Assembly: GCA_905235715.1 (NCBI GenBank)
Contig: CAJONB010000017.1
Location: forward strand, 1-33,630
Length of the DNA: 33,630 nucleotides
Direction of reading: 5' to 3'
From: an uncultured Ruminococcus sp.
GTDB lineage: Bacteria > Bacillota > Clostridia > Oscillospirales > Acutalibacteraceae
The position numbers and the translations under genes were made by a program. This document shows, piece after piece, positions 24,661 to 32,974 of the stretch. The notes below the pieces were generated by a model. That model saw nothing but the letters and a program-made list of their open reading frames with translations, had not been told where the DNA came from and ran no database searches. How positions within the stretch are numbered: position 1 is the first letter of the stretch; every line of letters begins with the position of its first letter.

Positions 24661-26321
24661 TGACACAGTACAGCTCCGCGCAGGAAGCTATCCGCGCTTC
24701 CTACGGTGAGAATATGCCGCTAGACGGCGAATATGACCCCTCTCTTGCCGCGAAGTGCGTCAACGGCACCTTCGTCGGCAAAGAGAAGGACGGCGTTGCG
24801 GTTTATCGCGGGATTCCGTTTGCAAAGCCCCCCGTCGGCACACGGCGGTGGAAACGTCCCGAGTCTGTCGAGGCGCGGGAGGGCGTTTTTGAGGCTTATT
24901 ATAACGGCAAAACGCCGATTCAGACAGAGTGGCCGAGCGAGCAGGCGTCCTACTACCCGCAGGGTGAGGACTGCCTGTATCTGAACCTTTGGACAAGCCG
25001 CGAATATACCGGTACCGATAAGCCCGTCATGGTGTTCTTCCACGGCGGCGCCTACGGCTGGGGCGGTACTGCCGACCCGCTGTATGACGGCCTCAATTTC
25101 GTCAGGGAGAATCCCGACATCATCATGGTCACCGCCGCTTACCGCACAGGCTTGATGGGCTTTGTGGATTTGTCGTACCTCAAGGGCGGCGAGGACTATC
25201 CCGACGCGCCGAACCTCGGAATTCTCGACCAGATTGAAGCGCTGCGGTGGGTGCGCGATAATATCCGCGCCTTCGGCGGCGATCCCGGTAACGTTACGAT
25301 TTTCGGCGAATCCGCGGGCGGCGGCAGTGTGTCGCTCCTGCCGGTTATCCCCGAGGCAAAGGGTCTGTTCCGCCGCGTGATTGCCGAGAGCGGCTCTGTC
25401 GCGCTGACCTATTCCAAGGCGGAATGTAAGGAATTTACCCTCCAATTGGTCAAGGCGAGCGGCGCGCGCTCTATGGACGAGCTGCTGGCGCTGAGCGAAA
25501 AAGACCTCTTTCGCGTGAACGAGAAGATTAATTTGTACAACAACTTCCCGCAGCGCGACGGCAGACTTATCCCAAAGGACCCTTATGCGGCGTACCGCAG
25601 CGGCGCGACCGCCGATGTGGATATGATTCTCGGCACCAATTCCAACGAAATCAATTACTGGGTCGGAGAGCTGGGCGGAATCGTTCCGTTCCGCTTCGGA
25701 ATGCCGATTAAATACGAAAACGATTTGCGCCTGCTGAGCAAGGAGGACAAGAAACGCGCCAAGCTGTTTATGTCCCTGCGCAAGGGTCACGAGCTTTGGA
25801 AAATCGCGGAGTTTTATAACGAGCTGATGTTCCGCCTGCCCGCGATCCGTCAGGCGGAGCTGCATACCGTCAACGGCGGTAAAGTATATATGTATTACTG
25901 GACCGAGCCTTCGACGCTCCGCTTCAGAGGCGCGTGCCACGCCGTCGAGCTTGCCTACGTGTTCGGTAATACGCAGGAAACGATTTATACCGGTCAGCCT
26001 GCCGACAAAGAGCTGTCGAAGAAGGTCATGCAGATGTGGGCGGGCTTTGCCCGCTACGGCAATCCCTCGATTGACGGCTTTGAGTGGCAGCCCTATGATG
26101 TAACGGAGCGTCCGACCGCGTTGATTTCAAAGAATTTGACAATGCATAACGATGTGCTGTCCAAACAGCGCGGGCTGCTGATGCCGCTTACGCGCTATAT
26201 GATTAACGCGTCGTATATGTCGCTGGACTATAATGTGCCGTTTACACGCAGGACAATCGGTATCGCCGCGGGAATCACGACCTTCGTCGCGAGCGCCATC
26301 ATCGGTAAGCTGAAGGGGTAA
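24660..26321 (+). CDS. Type-B carboxylesterase with C-terminal membrane segment
   Basis: An alpha/beta hydrolase of the carboxylesterase type B family, 553 residues. FFHGGAYGWGG forms the oxyanion hole, GESAGG carries the nucleophile Ser218, GTNSNEIN is near the acid residue, and GACHAVELAYVFG carries the histidine. There is no signal peptide. The last 25 residues contain a hydrophobic segment (RTIGIAAGITTFVASAIIGKLKG), which would tether the enzyme to the membrane from the cytosolic side. Its ATG overlaps the NRPS-like stop (TAATG), so the two are made together. It may act as a releasing or editing hydrolase for the carrier-bound product, replacing the missing thioesterase; that is inference. 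Confidence 0.9.
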   Translation: MTQYSSAQEAIRASYGENMPLDGEYDPSLAAKCVNGTFVGKEKDGVAVYRGIPFAKPPVGTRRWKRPESVEAREGVFEAYYNGKTPIQTEWPSEQASYYPQGEDCLYLNLWTSREYTGTDKPVMVFFHGGAYGWGGTADPLYDGLNFVRENPDIIMVTAAYRTGLMGFVDLSYLKGGEDYPDAPNLGILDQIEALRWVRDNIRAFGGDPGNVTIFGESAGGGSVSLLPVIPEAKGLFRRVIAESGSVALTYSKAECKEFTLQLVKASGARSMDELLALSEKDLFRVNEKINLYNNFPQRDGRLIPKDPYAAYRSGATADVDMILGTNSNEINYWVGELGGIVPFRFGMPIKYENDLRLLSKEDKKRAKLFMSLRKGHELWKIAEFYNELMFRLPAIRQAELHTVNGGKVYMYYWTEPSTLRFRGACHAVELAYVFGNTQETIYTGQPADKELSKKVMQMWAGFARYGNPSIDGFEWQPYDVTERPTALISKNLTMHNDVLSKQRGLLMPLTRYMINASYMSLDYNVPFTRRTIGIAAGITTFVASAIIGKLKG

Positions 26322-26323
26322 AC

Positions 26324-27169
26324 ATGGTAGAGAGAATCGCTAATCTGGAGTTTTGGAAAATTATCCTTATCGTTGCGGCAATCATTGCCGTAACCGCCTT
26401 AGTGATATGGGGCTTGCTGCGCCTGAACCGTTATATCTTCAAGCGGATTCAGAAAAAGCACAACGGCTTGCAGATTGTGTATTTTGAAAAAATCAGCGGC
26501 GCAATCATCCTGATTGGCGGCGTGATTCTGGTGTTCTCAATCATCGGCGGCATCGAAAACGTCTGGAAAACGCTTCTCGGCGGAACCGCAATCATCAGCG
26601 CCGTGCTGATATTCGCCGCGCAGGATGTTGTCAAGGATACCGTCGCGGGGCTGATGATATCAATCAATAAGCCGTTCGAGATAGGCAACCGCATTGAACT
26701 GGAGGACGGCACGGCGGGAATCGTCAAGGATATGACGATGCGCCACGTTGTGCTGTTGGGACTGGATACCCAGTATTATGTGATTCCGAACAGCAAGCTG
26801 AACGCGATGAAGCTGAAAAACTACAGCTATCATGTAGAGACCCGTTCCGCTAACTTTAACTTTTACGTTGCCTATACCACCGACGTCAAGCAGGCGATGC
26901 GCGTCATCAAGGACGCGATCATCAGCTCTGAATACAGTATCCCGGGCAAGCAGACCGCGCACGGCGCTGACTATGCCGAGATTTATTTTATGAGCTTTGA
27001 GGAGAGCAGTCTGCGGATGGCGACGACGGTATATTTCAACTCGGATACCCCCTCCGAGATACTGATATCGGACATCAACCTGCGCGTTAATCAGGCGCTG
27101 GCGGATAACGGTATCGAGATCCCGTACAACTATATCAACGTCATTCAAAAATCTGAGCAGGACGAATAA
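26324..27169 (+). CDS. MscS-type mechanosensitive channel
   Basis: A 281-residue small-conductance channel homologue. Three hydrophobic segments (about 10-32, 50-72, 78-100) are followed by the conserved pore-to-beta-domain region: AAQDVVKDTVAGLMI, then NKPFEIGNRIELEDGTAGIVKDMTMRH split over 115-140, and YYVIPNSKL. The beta domain and the alpha/beta C-terminal domain are complete. It follows the esterase stop by 2 bases with AAGGGG before its ATG, so it is the last gene of the STAS-NRPS-esterase unit. The coupling of a channel to this pathway is unusual; it may respond to membrane changes caused by the product, which is speculation. Confidence 0.91.
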   Translation: MVERIANLEFWKIILIVAAIIAVTALVIWGLLRLNRYIFKRIQKKHNGLQIVYFEKISGAIILIGGVILVFSIIGGIENVWKTLLGGTAIISAVLIFAAQDVVKDTVAGLMISINKPFEIGNRIELEDGTAGIVKDMTMRHVVLLGLDTQYYVIPNSKLNAMKLKNYSYHVETRSANFNFYVAYTTDVKQAMRVIKDAIISSEYSIPGKQTAHGADYAEIYFMSFEESSLRMATTVYFNSDTPSEILISDINLRVNQALADNGIEIPYNYINVIQKSEQDE

Positions 27170-27191
27170 ATATAAGAAAAGATAAAAATAT

Positions 27192-27230
27192 CCCCGAACC
27201 GTATCGCTTGATAGGGTTCGGGGTGTTTTT
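27192..27230. terminator. Bidirectional terminator between convergent operons
   Basis: CCCCGAACC (27192-27200) pairs with GGTTCGGGG (27215-27223); TATC/GATA extends the stem inside a G-G mismatch. GTTTTTAT follows on the plus strand and ATATTTTTATC on the minus strand, so it can stop both the MscS and the feo transcripts. Confidence 0.9.
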
Positions 27231-27231
27231 A

Positions 27232-27384
27232 TTACTGCTTTTTATGCTGCGCGGGACAGCCGCTGCACTGACAGCAGTCGCCGCAGCAGCCCTTGCCTTT
27301 CTTCTTGTTCCTGATGATGACGCATACCGCGAGGACGACGGCAATCGCGACCAGAGCGATAATCAGAATATCCCATAGATTCAT
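27232..27384 (-). CDS. FeoB-associated Cys-rich membrane protein
   Basis: A 50-residue protein with one membrane segment (about 5-24), a basic patch RNKKKGKG, then a cysteine cluster CCGDCCQCSGC. This is the plan of the small Cys-rich proteins found next to feoB in Firmicutes, thought to assist ferrous iron uptake, perhaps by handling iron at the cytosolic face. The ATG (27384-27382) overlaps the FeoB stop by 1 base. An in-frame upstream start at 27477 would lie within feoB and give a basic tail unlike this family, so I reject it. Confidence 0.87.
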   Translation of the reverse strand: MNLWDILIIALVAIAVVLAVCVIIRNKKKGKGCCGDCCQCSGCPAQHKKQ

Positions 27385-29729
27385 TACGCGCCTCCCGCGA
27401 GGATGAATATTAAATGTACTACGGATGCGGCGACCCATGCGATAGCGCATTGCCAGACGATAATGCCCGCCGCCCATTTTGCGCCCAGCTCACGCTTGAT
27501 GGAGGCAATCGCCGCCACGCACGGCGTGTACAGCAGCGAGAACACCAACAGCGAAGCTGCCGCAGCGGGAGCCATCATTACAGCCGCGTTCTCGCCTAAG
27601 AGGACTTTCATCGTTGATACTACGCTTTCCTTTGCCATAAAGCCGCTGATCAGCGAGGTGCAGATACGCCAGTCGCCCAGCCCGAGCGGCGCCATGATCG
27701 GCACGAACAGTCCCGCAATCATCGCAAGGATGCTGTCCTCCTGATTATCCACCAGATTCAATCGCAGGTCAAAGCTCTGCAGCAGCCATATCACGATGGT
27801 TGCAATCAAAATAACCGTGAACGCCCGCGTCAAAAAGTCCTTTGCCTTTTCCCACAGAAGCTGCATGACATTTTTCAGCCCGGGGAGCCGGTAGCTCGGC
27901 AGCTCCATGACAAACGGAACCGCCTCGCCCTTGAAGAGCGTTCCCTTCAAAAGGAACGCCGCCAGAATTCCAATCAGGATTCCGAGCAGATACAGGCCCG
28001 TCATAATCAGCGCCTTGTGCTGCGGGAAGAACGCGTCGACAAAAAAGGCGTAAATCGGCAGCTTTGCCGAACAGCTCATAAACGGCGTCAGCAGAATCGT
28101 CATTTTTCTGTCGCGCTCGCTGGGTAAGGTTCTGGTCGACATGACCGCGGGAACGGTACAGCCGAAGCCAATCAGCATGGGGACGATACTTCGTCCCGAC
28201 AGACCGATTTTTCGCAGCAGCTTATCCATGAAGAACGCGACGCGCGCGATATAGCCGCTGTCCTCCAATAGGGACAGAAAGAAAAACATCGTCACGATAA
28301 TCGGCAGAAAGCTCAGTACGCTGCCCACACCCTTGAAGATTCCGTTAATCAACAGTCCGTGAATGACCTCGTTGACGTTAGCGGCGGTGAGCGCCCGGTC
28401 GACCACATTCGTCAGCGCTTCGATTCCCGTATTCAGCCAGCCCTGCAGGGTGCCGCCGATGACGTTGAAGGTGAGGAAGAACACCGCGCCCATAATCAGA
28501 ATGAACATCGGGATTGCTGTCCACTTGCCTGTCAGGAGCTTGTCGATTTTATCGCTGCGGATGCTCTCCTTGCTGACCTGCGGCTTGGTGACAGTCTGCG
28601 CGCAGACCTTGCCGATAAAGGAAAAGCGCATATCGGCGATTGCCGCGCTGCGGTCAAGTCCGCGTTCCTTTTCCATTTGCAGGACGATATGCTCGATGGT
28701 TTCTTTCTCGTTTTGGTCGAGCTTGAGCTGTTCCATAATCAGCGGGTCGTTTTCGATCACCTTGCTCGCGGCGAAGCGAATCGGGATTCCCGCGCTTTTT
28801 GCGTGATCCTCAATCAGGTGACAGATACTGTGAATACAGCGGTGGATTGCGCCGCCGTGATCGGATTCGTCGCAGAAATCCTGTCTCAACGGCTTTTCCT
28901 GATAGTGAGCGATATGTATCGCGTGTTTCACAAGCTCGTGAATACCCTGATTTTTAGCCGCGGAAATCGGCACGACAGGTACGCCGAGCATTGCTTCCAT
29001 TCCGTTGACGTCGATCGTGCCGCCGTTTGCGTGTATCTCGTCCATCATATTCACCGCGACCACCATCGGAATATTCATCTCGAGCAGCTGCATCGTGAGG
29101 TAGAGGTTCCGCTCGATATTGGTTGCGTCTATGATATTGATGATTGCCTGCGGCTTTTCATTCAGCACAAAGTTGCGGGATACGATTTCCTCGTTGGTGT
29201 ACGGCGACATCGAATAAATGCCCGGCAGGTCGACGACTAAGGTGTCGGGATGCCCTTTGATCATTCCGTCCTTGCGGTCGACGGTAACGCCGGGGAAATT
29301 GCCGACGTGCTGATTCGAGCCTGTGAGCTGATTGAACAGCGTGGTCTTGCCGCAGTTTTGGTTTCCGACGAGGGCAAAGGTCAGCGTCGTTCCCTCGGGG
29401 AGCGGATTACCGCTGCCCTTCGGATGGTACTTGCCCCCCTCGCCGAGTCCGGGGTGTTCTATCTTTTTCTTCTTTGTCTTTTGTTGGGGATTCGCCTTTG
29501 CCTCGGCTACCGGCTCAATTTCGATTTTTTCGGCGTCGGCGGTGCGGAGCGACAGCTTGTATCCGCGTATTGACAGCTCCATCGGGTCGCCCATCGGAGC
29601 GTATTTCACCAGCGTGACCTCCACGCCCGGTATCACGCCCATATCCAAAAAATGCTGCCGCAATCTGCCTTCGCCGCCAACCGACAGGATGATTGCCGAT
29701 TGACCGATATTCAACTCTTTTAATGTCAT
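27384..29729 (-). CDS. feoB: FeoA-FeoB fusion, ferrous iron transporter
   Basis: Imports Fe(II) across the membrane. Residues 1-75 are a FeoA (SH3-like) domain, followed by a Lys/Gln-rich linker (about 76-112). The G domain has P-loop GNQNCGKTT (122-130), FPGVTVDRK, DLPG (167-170) and NMMDE. The membrane part has two gate regions; a cysteine lies in FGCTVPAV and in FMSCSAK. 781 residues fits FeoB plus FeoA. GAGGG lies before the ATG and a consensus promoter is present. Fusion of FeoA to FeoB is known in several Clostridia and Bacteroidetes. Fe(II) regulation, for example by Fur, is likely but I see no convincing box. Confidence 0.95.
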   Translation of the reverse strand: MTLKELNIGQSAIILSVGGEGRLRQHFLDMGVIPGVEVTLVKYAPMGDPMELSIRGYKLSLRTADAEKIEIEPVAEAKANPQQKTKKKKIEHPGLGEGGKYHPKGSGNPLPEGTTLTFALVGNQNCGKTTLFNQLTGSNQHVGNFPGVTVDRKDGMIKGHPDTLVVDLPGIYSMSPYTNEEIVSRNFVLNEKPQAIINIIDATNIERNLYLTMQLLEMNIPMVVAVNMMDEIHANGGTIDVNGMEAMLGVPVVPISAAKNQGIHELVKHAIHIAHYQEKPLRQDFCDESDHGGAIHRCIHSICHLIEDHAKSAGIPIRFAASKVIENDPLIMEQLKLDQNEKETIEHIVLQMEKERGLDRSAAIADMRFSFIGKVCAQTVTKPQVSKESIRSDKIDKLLTGKWTAIPMFILIMGAVFFLTFNVIGGTLQGWLNTGIEALTNVVDRALTAANVNEVIHGLLINGIFKGVGSVLSFLPIIVTMFFFLSLLEDSGYIARVAFFMDKLLRKIGLSGRSIVPMLIGFGCTVPAVMSTRTLPSERDRKMTILLTPFMSCSAKLPIYAFFVDAFFPQHKALIMTGLYLLGILIGILAAFLLKGTLFKGEAVPFVMELPSYRLPGLKNVMQLLWEKAKDFLTRAFTVILIATIVIWLLQSFDLRLNLVDNQEDSILAMIAGLFVPIMAPLGLGDWRICTSLISGFMAKESVVSTMKVLLGENAAVMMAPAAAASLLVFSLLYTPCVAAIASIKRELGAKWAAGIIVWQCAIAWVAASVVHLIFILAGGA

Positions 29730-29778
29730 TTGATTCCCTCAATCTCATACGGTTTGCTTATGCTAATCTGTCCTTGCA

Positions 29779-29807
29779 ATTATACAACATCCGTCAGTGG
29801 ATTTCAA
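29779..29807 (-). promoter_or_regulatory. Sigma-A promoter of feoAB
   Basis: On the minus strand TTGAAA (29807-29802) and TATAAT (29784-29779) are spaced by 17 bases, about 50 bases before the ATG at 29729. Confidence 0.8.
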
Positions 29808-29842
29808 TAGGAAAAGCAATGAAACACACGGAATCTGAATTA

Positions 29843-30102
29843 TACTAATATTCAATAAAAAGATTTAAAGAGATATTAGCGGAAAATTTCACAGAGCGCG
29901 GCGGAGGGCGCAGGCAGGCTGGCGCCTGTCACTTTTCGGGGTCCCCGACACGCCCCGCGTGTTGGGGAAAGGAGGAGCCGCCACACGAGCACGAGAGTGG
30001 TCATGCCTGACCGCTCTCAGCAAGTTCGGCGAGCGACGACGACAATAAAGCTATGCGGAATTTTCCGCAATAGATGTTAAAGGATTTTATGGAATATTAG
30101 TA
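29843..30102 (-). mobile_element. 260-bp MITE-like element, copy 2 (inverted)
   Basis: Same length as copy 1, with ends TACTAATATTC and GAATATTAGTA in a perfect 11-base inverted repeat that continues imperfectly inward. TTA flanks both sides (29840-29842, 30103-30105). The core 29900-30040 is the reverse of 17772-17912 with nine differences by hand count. With the MITE copy at 30135 and the hairpin at 30263 it fills the 603-base gap between feoAB and the dockerin gene. Outside the core and ends the two copies are poorly alike. Confidence 0.82.
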
Positions 30103-30134
30103 TTAGTCATCAAAATGAGGTAAAGGATACGAAA

Positions 30135-30256
30135 TGTCATTCTGAGCAAAGCGAAGAATCTTAAAGTACTCACCTTTCAGTCAGATTACACATGATAGGT
30201 GTAATCATATTGGATGGTTTGCACGATAAGATCCTTCGCTGAAGCTCAGGACGACA
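30135..30256. mobile_element. TGTCATYCTGAG-type MITE, intact copy B
   Basis: A 122-bp element with ends TGTCATTCTGAGCAAAGCGAAGAATC and GATCCTTCGC...TCAGGACGACA, uninterrupted. Its centre (about 30159-30228) matches 17973-18042 of copy A in reverse. It serves as the empty-site reference that shows where the 260-bp element landed in copy A. Confidence 0.82.
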
Positions 30257-30262
30257 CTCAGA

Positions 30263-30294
30263 GGGGCTGTCACATTTCTTAGTGCGACAGCCCC
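30263..30294. repeat. GGGGCTGTCGCA hairpin repeat, copy 3
   Basis: GGGGCTGTCACA (30263-30274) pairs with TGCGACAGCCCC (30283-30294), one A-C mismatch, 8-base loop. It adjoins MITE copy B, as copy 1 adjoins MITE copy A. No U-run follows on the minus strand, so termination of the dockerin gene here would be weak. A small 7-bp hairpin at 30305-30324 lies between it and that gene's stop. Confidence 0.8.
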
Positions 30295-30332
30295 GGGTTG
30301 GGAATGATAGAGCGTCATCTATCAGGGGATAT

Positions 30333-32930
30333 TCATTTGTTTTCGGTAATGATTCCGTCAAAGGGGACGTCGGAGTTCCAGCAGCAGATATCCGCAACGC
30401 TTTCGACCGAGATTTGCGGTATCGCGCAGAATGCGAATACAATCGGCGCGGTCGGCTCGGCAATCGGCACACCATTTTCATCATAGTTGTTGGTGTTGAT
30501 GACGGAGGGATTTGTGTACAGGAGCTGATTGCCGACGAGCGCGATGTCGTAGAGGTCCGCCTTTGAACTGTTGTCGTTTCCCTGCCCGATCATGACGAGC
30601 ATGGCGTTTTTTGCAAAGAACGCACTGTCGTAGATTTCCTCTTTATCAAAGCCGGGCAGGAAGCGGTTGAACTCTGCGCGGCTTCTGAGCAGCAGCAGCC
30701 AGCCTTCATCGCTGCTCTGTAATCCGAAGCGGTTCCAATCGTTATACGTGTACGTCGGAACCGTTACCGTCAGGGGTGTTGACTGCAGGGGCCTGCAAGA
30801 CCATCCGGCTTCAAAGACGCTTGACATGGTAGGGCGGGAGGTGTACGGAGTAATTTCCGATTGCGGCACGCCGACGGTGTAGGTATCCAGCGACCGGAGA
30901 TGGATTTCGTATACGCCGTCAAGGTCGCTTTTCTTGATTTTCAGAATCTCGCAGGAACGAAGCGGCGTTTTGCTGCTGCTGCCGGCCATTGTATCCTCGG
31001 TAACATATACCTCGAGCGATTTTCCGTCGGTATATACGCTCATGATGTGCGCGGACTGATACGGGTGGATATATTCAAATATCAGGTAAGCATAATCCTC
31101 AAAGGGATCTTCGCTCTCATCGGAGGGAACAAGTACGCCGTTTTGATAGATGACAGGTCGGGTGGGAAGAGCTATGTCGGGAGCGAAGTATCTCCACTGA
31201 GTCGGGTTGTAAGCAACGCTTGCAATATAGTCGGTAGAAGCAGCTTCGTCCAGCCACTCGCTGAGGCTGTATTCTGTATACGAATACAGCTTACGGAAGT
31301 TTTCGGGATGGTCAACTGTCTCAGACGAAGGAATGATTTTGTTCCAGTAGGAGCCGTAAGTGGTGAGATTAACTTGACTGTAGTCGGGGTCGTCCCAGAG
31401 AGCGGTGCTCTTGACGCCCGAAAATTCACTGCGCTTGACCTTTTGCACGTCATAGTATATGTTAGATGCCGGTAACGCCACCATCTCGGGGTATCCCACA
31501 TCGGCTTCGCCGTACAGGGTATCGCCCTTGACGGCAAGATTCGACAGACTTAATGTCATATTGTAATTGCCGAGTTGAAGCACCAGTACGACAAGGGCGT
31601 TTTCTTTAAAGAATTGCTCGTCATATTCAGAATAGCTTTGATTCGGTAACAGCTTCAGTAATTGCTCCTGATTGTTGACAACAGCGAGGTAGCCGACGAA
31701 AAAGTCATTTTCACGCATTTCTTCCGGGACGATTTCAGAAAATGCAGGATTCTCGATATCGTTATATTTACCGCAGAAGGCTTTCTCCGACTTGATAAAG
31801 CGGAAGCCCTGCGCCACGGCGTCGGCGGGTCTTGGAAGAGGTTTCTTATAACTCACGGCGTTGACGACCATATCCAAAATTTCAGGCTCGACGCGCGTGA
31901 TGTTGATTTGAATATCCTTGATATCGTCAAGAAACGCCTTGGAGATTTCGACACACGCAAAGCGGTGACAATCGACGCTCGGAAATGCTTCCGGATTCAC
32001 ATAGCTGAAATCGACGTTCAGCACTCCTTCGCTGTCGATAGACGCGCCCTCGAAGGTCAGCGGATAGCCAAAATTCGGATTCAGCGCAAGCAGACAGCTT
32101 TTCTCGAAGAAGCTGTCGTCATACGCGTCGAGAATCATTTTTTCGTCCTCCTTATCGGGGTTGAGCTGAGAGAGGCCGGTCACGATGTATTTTTCCTGAT
32201 AGCTTTCGCCGTTATCGAAAATTTTTGCGTCCCATGCGAGCTTTGCGTCAAGAAAATTCGGCAGCTCGGCAATCGCGCGCTGAACCTTTGTCGCGTCAAC
32301 AATCGTGAAGTCGCCGTCGCGGTCGTAGTCGGTCGTGTTATAAACGGGATAGCCGAAGAAATAATCTGTCGATATGATTTCCGCAAAGGGATTCTCCTCC
32401 AAATCGGCGATAAAGCGCTGCATACGCGTCGCGTCGAGGATGGTCAGCATACGGTCACGGTCGGCGTCGCCGAGCAGCTGTACGCCGCACTCGGCTGCCG
32501 TGCCTCCGCTGTCCGGCGCCATGCCGTTCCATGCGTCGCGCAGACCGCTGAAATCGCGGCTCCATGCGTCGGTCAGGTCGTAGAACGCGCCGGATTTTAC
32601 GTCATACACGCCATAGCCGCTTTTGAACGGCTCGCTGTTGACGTTCGCCCAAATCAGCTTGTTGCCGACGGCGGCGAAATGATAATTCGGCGCAACGTCC
32701 TCTGGGTTCAAATCTTTCAGCCCACCGCGGAACAGTACCCAGTCATCGGCGCTGTACAACTCGGCGTAGTAATACTGTTCGGGCTGATAAATCGTTTCGT
32801 CAAGCTCCATGTCGTTGAGAAGCAGCTTGAACTTGTCCTCGACGCTCAGATCCTTTGCCGCAGAAACGGTCAGCGGCAGACAGGAAAGCATCAGAATGGC
32901 TGTCAGCAGGATAGAAAGAATTCGTTTCAT
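30333..32930 (-). CDS. Secreted protein with internal type I dockerin-like repeats
   Basis: An 865-residue exported protein. The signal peptide (1-24) ends in TVSAA. Two dockerin F-hand repeats follow: 152-177 (GDADRDRMLTILDATRMQRFIADL-like, split here as GDADRDRML and DATRMQRF) and 199-223 (DYDRDGDFTIVDATKVQRAI). Calcium ligands D155, D157, D159, D166 and D201, D203, D205, D212 are in place. Unusually, they lie near the N-terminus and not at an end. The remaining 630 residues are beta-rich and contain several related segments (for example repeated FFxxNALVVLVLQLGN-like and FFAKNAMLVMIGQGN), but I recognise no enzyme domain. AGGAG precedes the ATG. Dockerins normally bind cohesins on a scaffold; no cohesin is seen here. 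Confidence 0.82.
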   Translation of the reverse strand: MKRILSILLTAILMLSCLPLTVSAAKDLSVEDKFKLLLNDMELDETIYQPEQYYYAELYSADDWVLFRGGLKDLNPEDVAPNYHFAAVGNKLIWANVNSEPFKSGYGVYDVKSGAFYDLTDAWSRDFSGLRDAWNGMAPDSGGTAAECGVQLLGDADRDRMLTILDATRMQRFIADLEENPFAEIISTDYFFGYPVYNTTDYDRDGDFTIVDATKVQRAIAELPNFLDAKLAWDAKIFDNGESYQEKYIVTGLSQLNPDKEDEKMILDAYDDSFFEKSCLLALNPNFGYPLTFEGASIDSEGVLNVDFSYVNPEAFPSVDCHRFACVEISKAFLDDIKDIQINITRVEPEILDMVVNAVSYKKPLPRPADAVAQGFRFIKSEKAFCGKYNDIENPAFSEIVPEEMRENDFFVGYLAVVNNQEQLLKLLPNQSYSEYDEQFFKENALVVLVLQLGNYNMTLSLSNLAVKGDTLYGEADVGYPEMVALPASNIYYDVQKVKRSEFSGVKSTALWDDPDYSQVNLTTYGSYWNKIIPSSETVDHPENFRKLYSYTEYSLSEWLDEAASTDYIASVAYNPTQWRYFAPDIALPTRPVIYQNGVLVPSDESEDPFEDYAYLIFEYIHPYQSAHIMSVYTDGKSLEVYVTEDTMAGSSSKTPLRSCEILKIKKSDLDGVYEIHLRSLDTYTVGVPQSEITPYTSRPTMSSVFEAGWSCRPLQSTPLTVTVPTYTYNDWNRFGLQSSDEGWLLLLRSRAEFNRFLPGFDKEEIYDSAFFAKNAMLVMIGQGNDNSSKADLYDIALVGNQLLYTNPSVINTNNYDENGVPIAEPTAPIVFAFCAIPQISVESVADICCWNSDVPFDGIITENK

Positions 32931-32974
32931 GTTTTTGCTCCTTTCTATAGGCTCCCTTGCGGAAAGGAAGATTT

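Noticed and set aside
24720-25940. Long minus-strand frame opposite the carboxylesterase
   Set aside because: The opposite strand has the full catalytic motifs; this frame has none and is rich in shadow-type Arg/His composition.
27385-27477. Longer N-terminus for the small Cys-rich protein
   Set aside because: The extension is basic, lies within feoB, and the family starts just before its membrane segment.
29708-29800. Fur box in the feoAB promoter
   Set aside because: AT-rich stretches are present but no 19-bp palindrome close to the consensus could be recognised.
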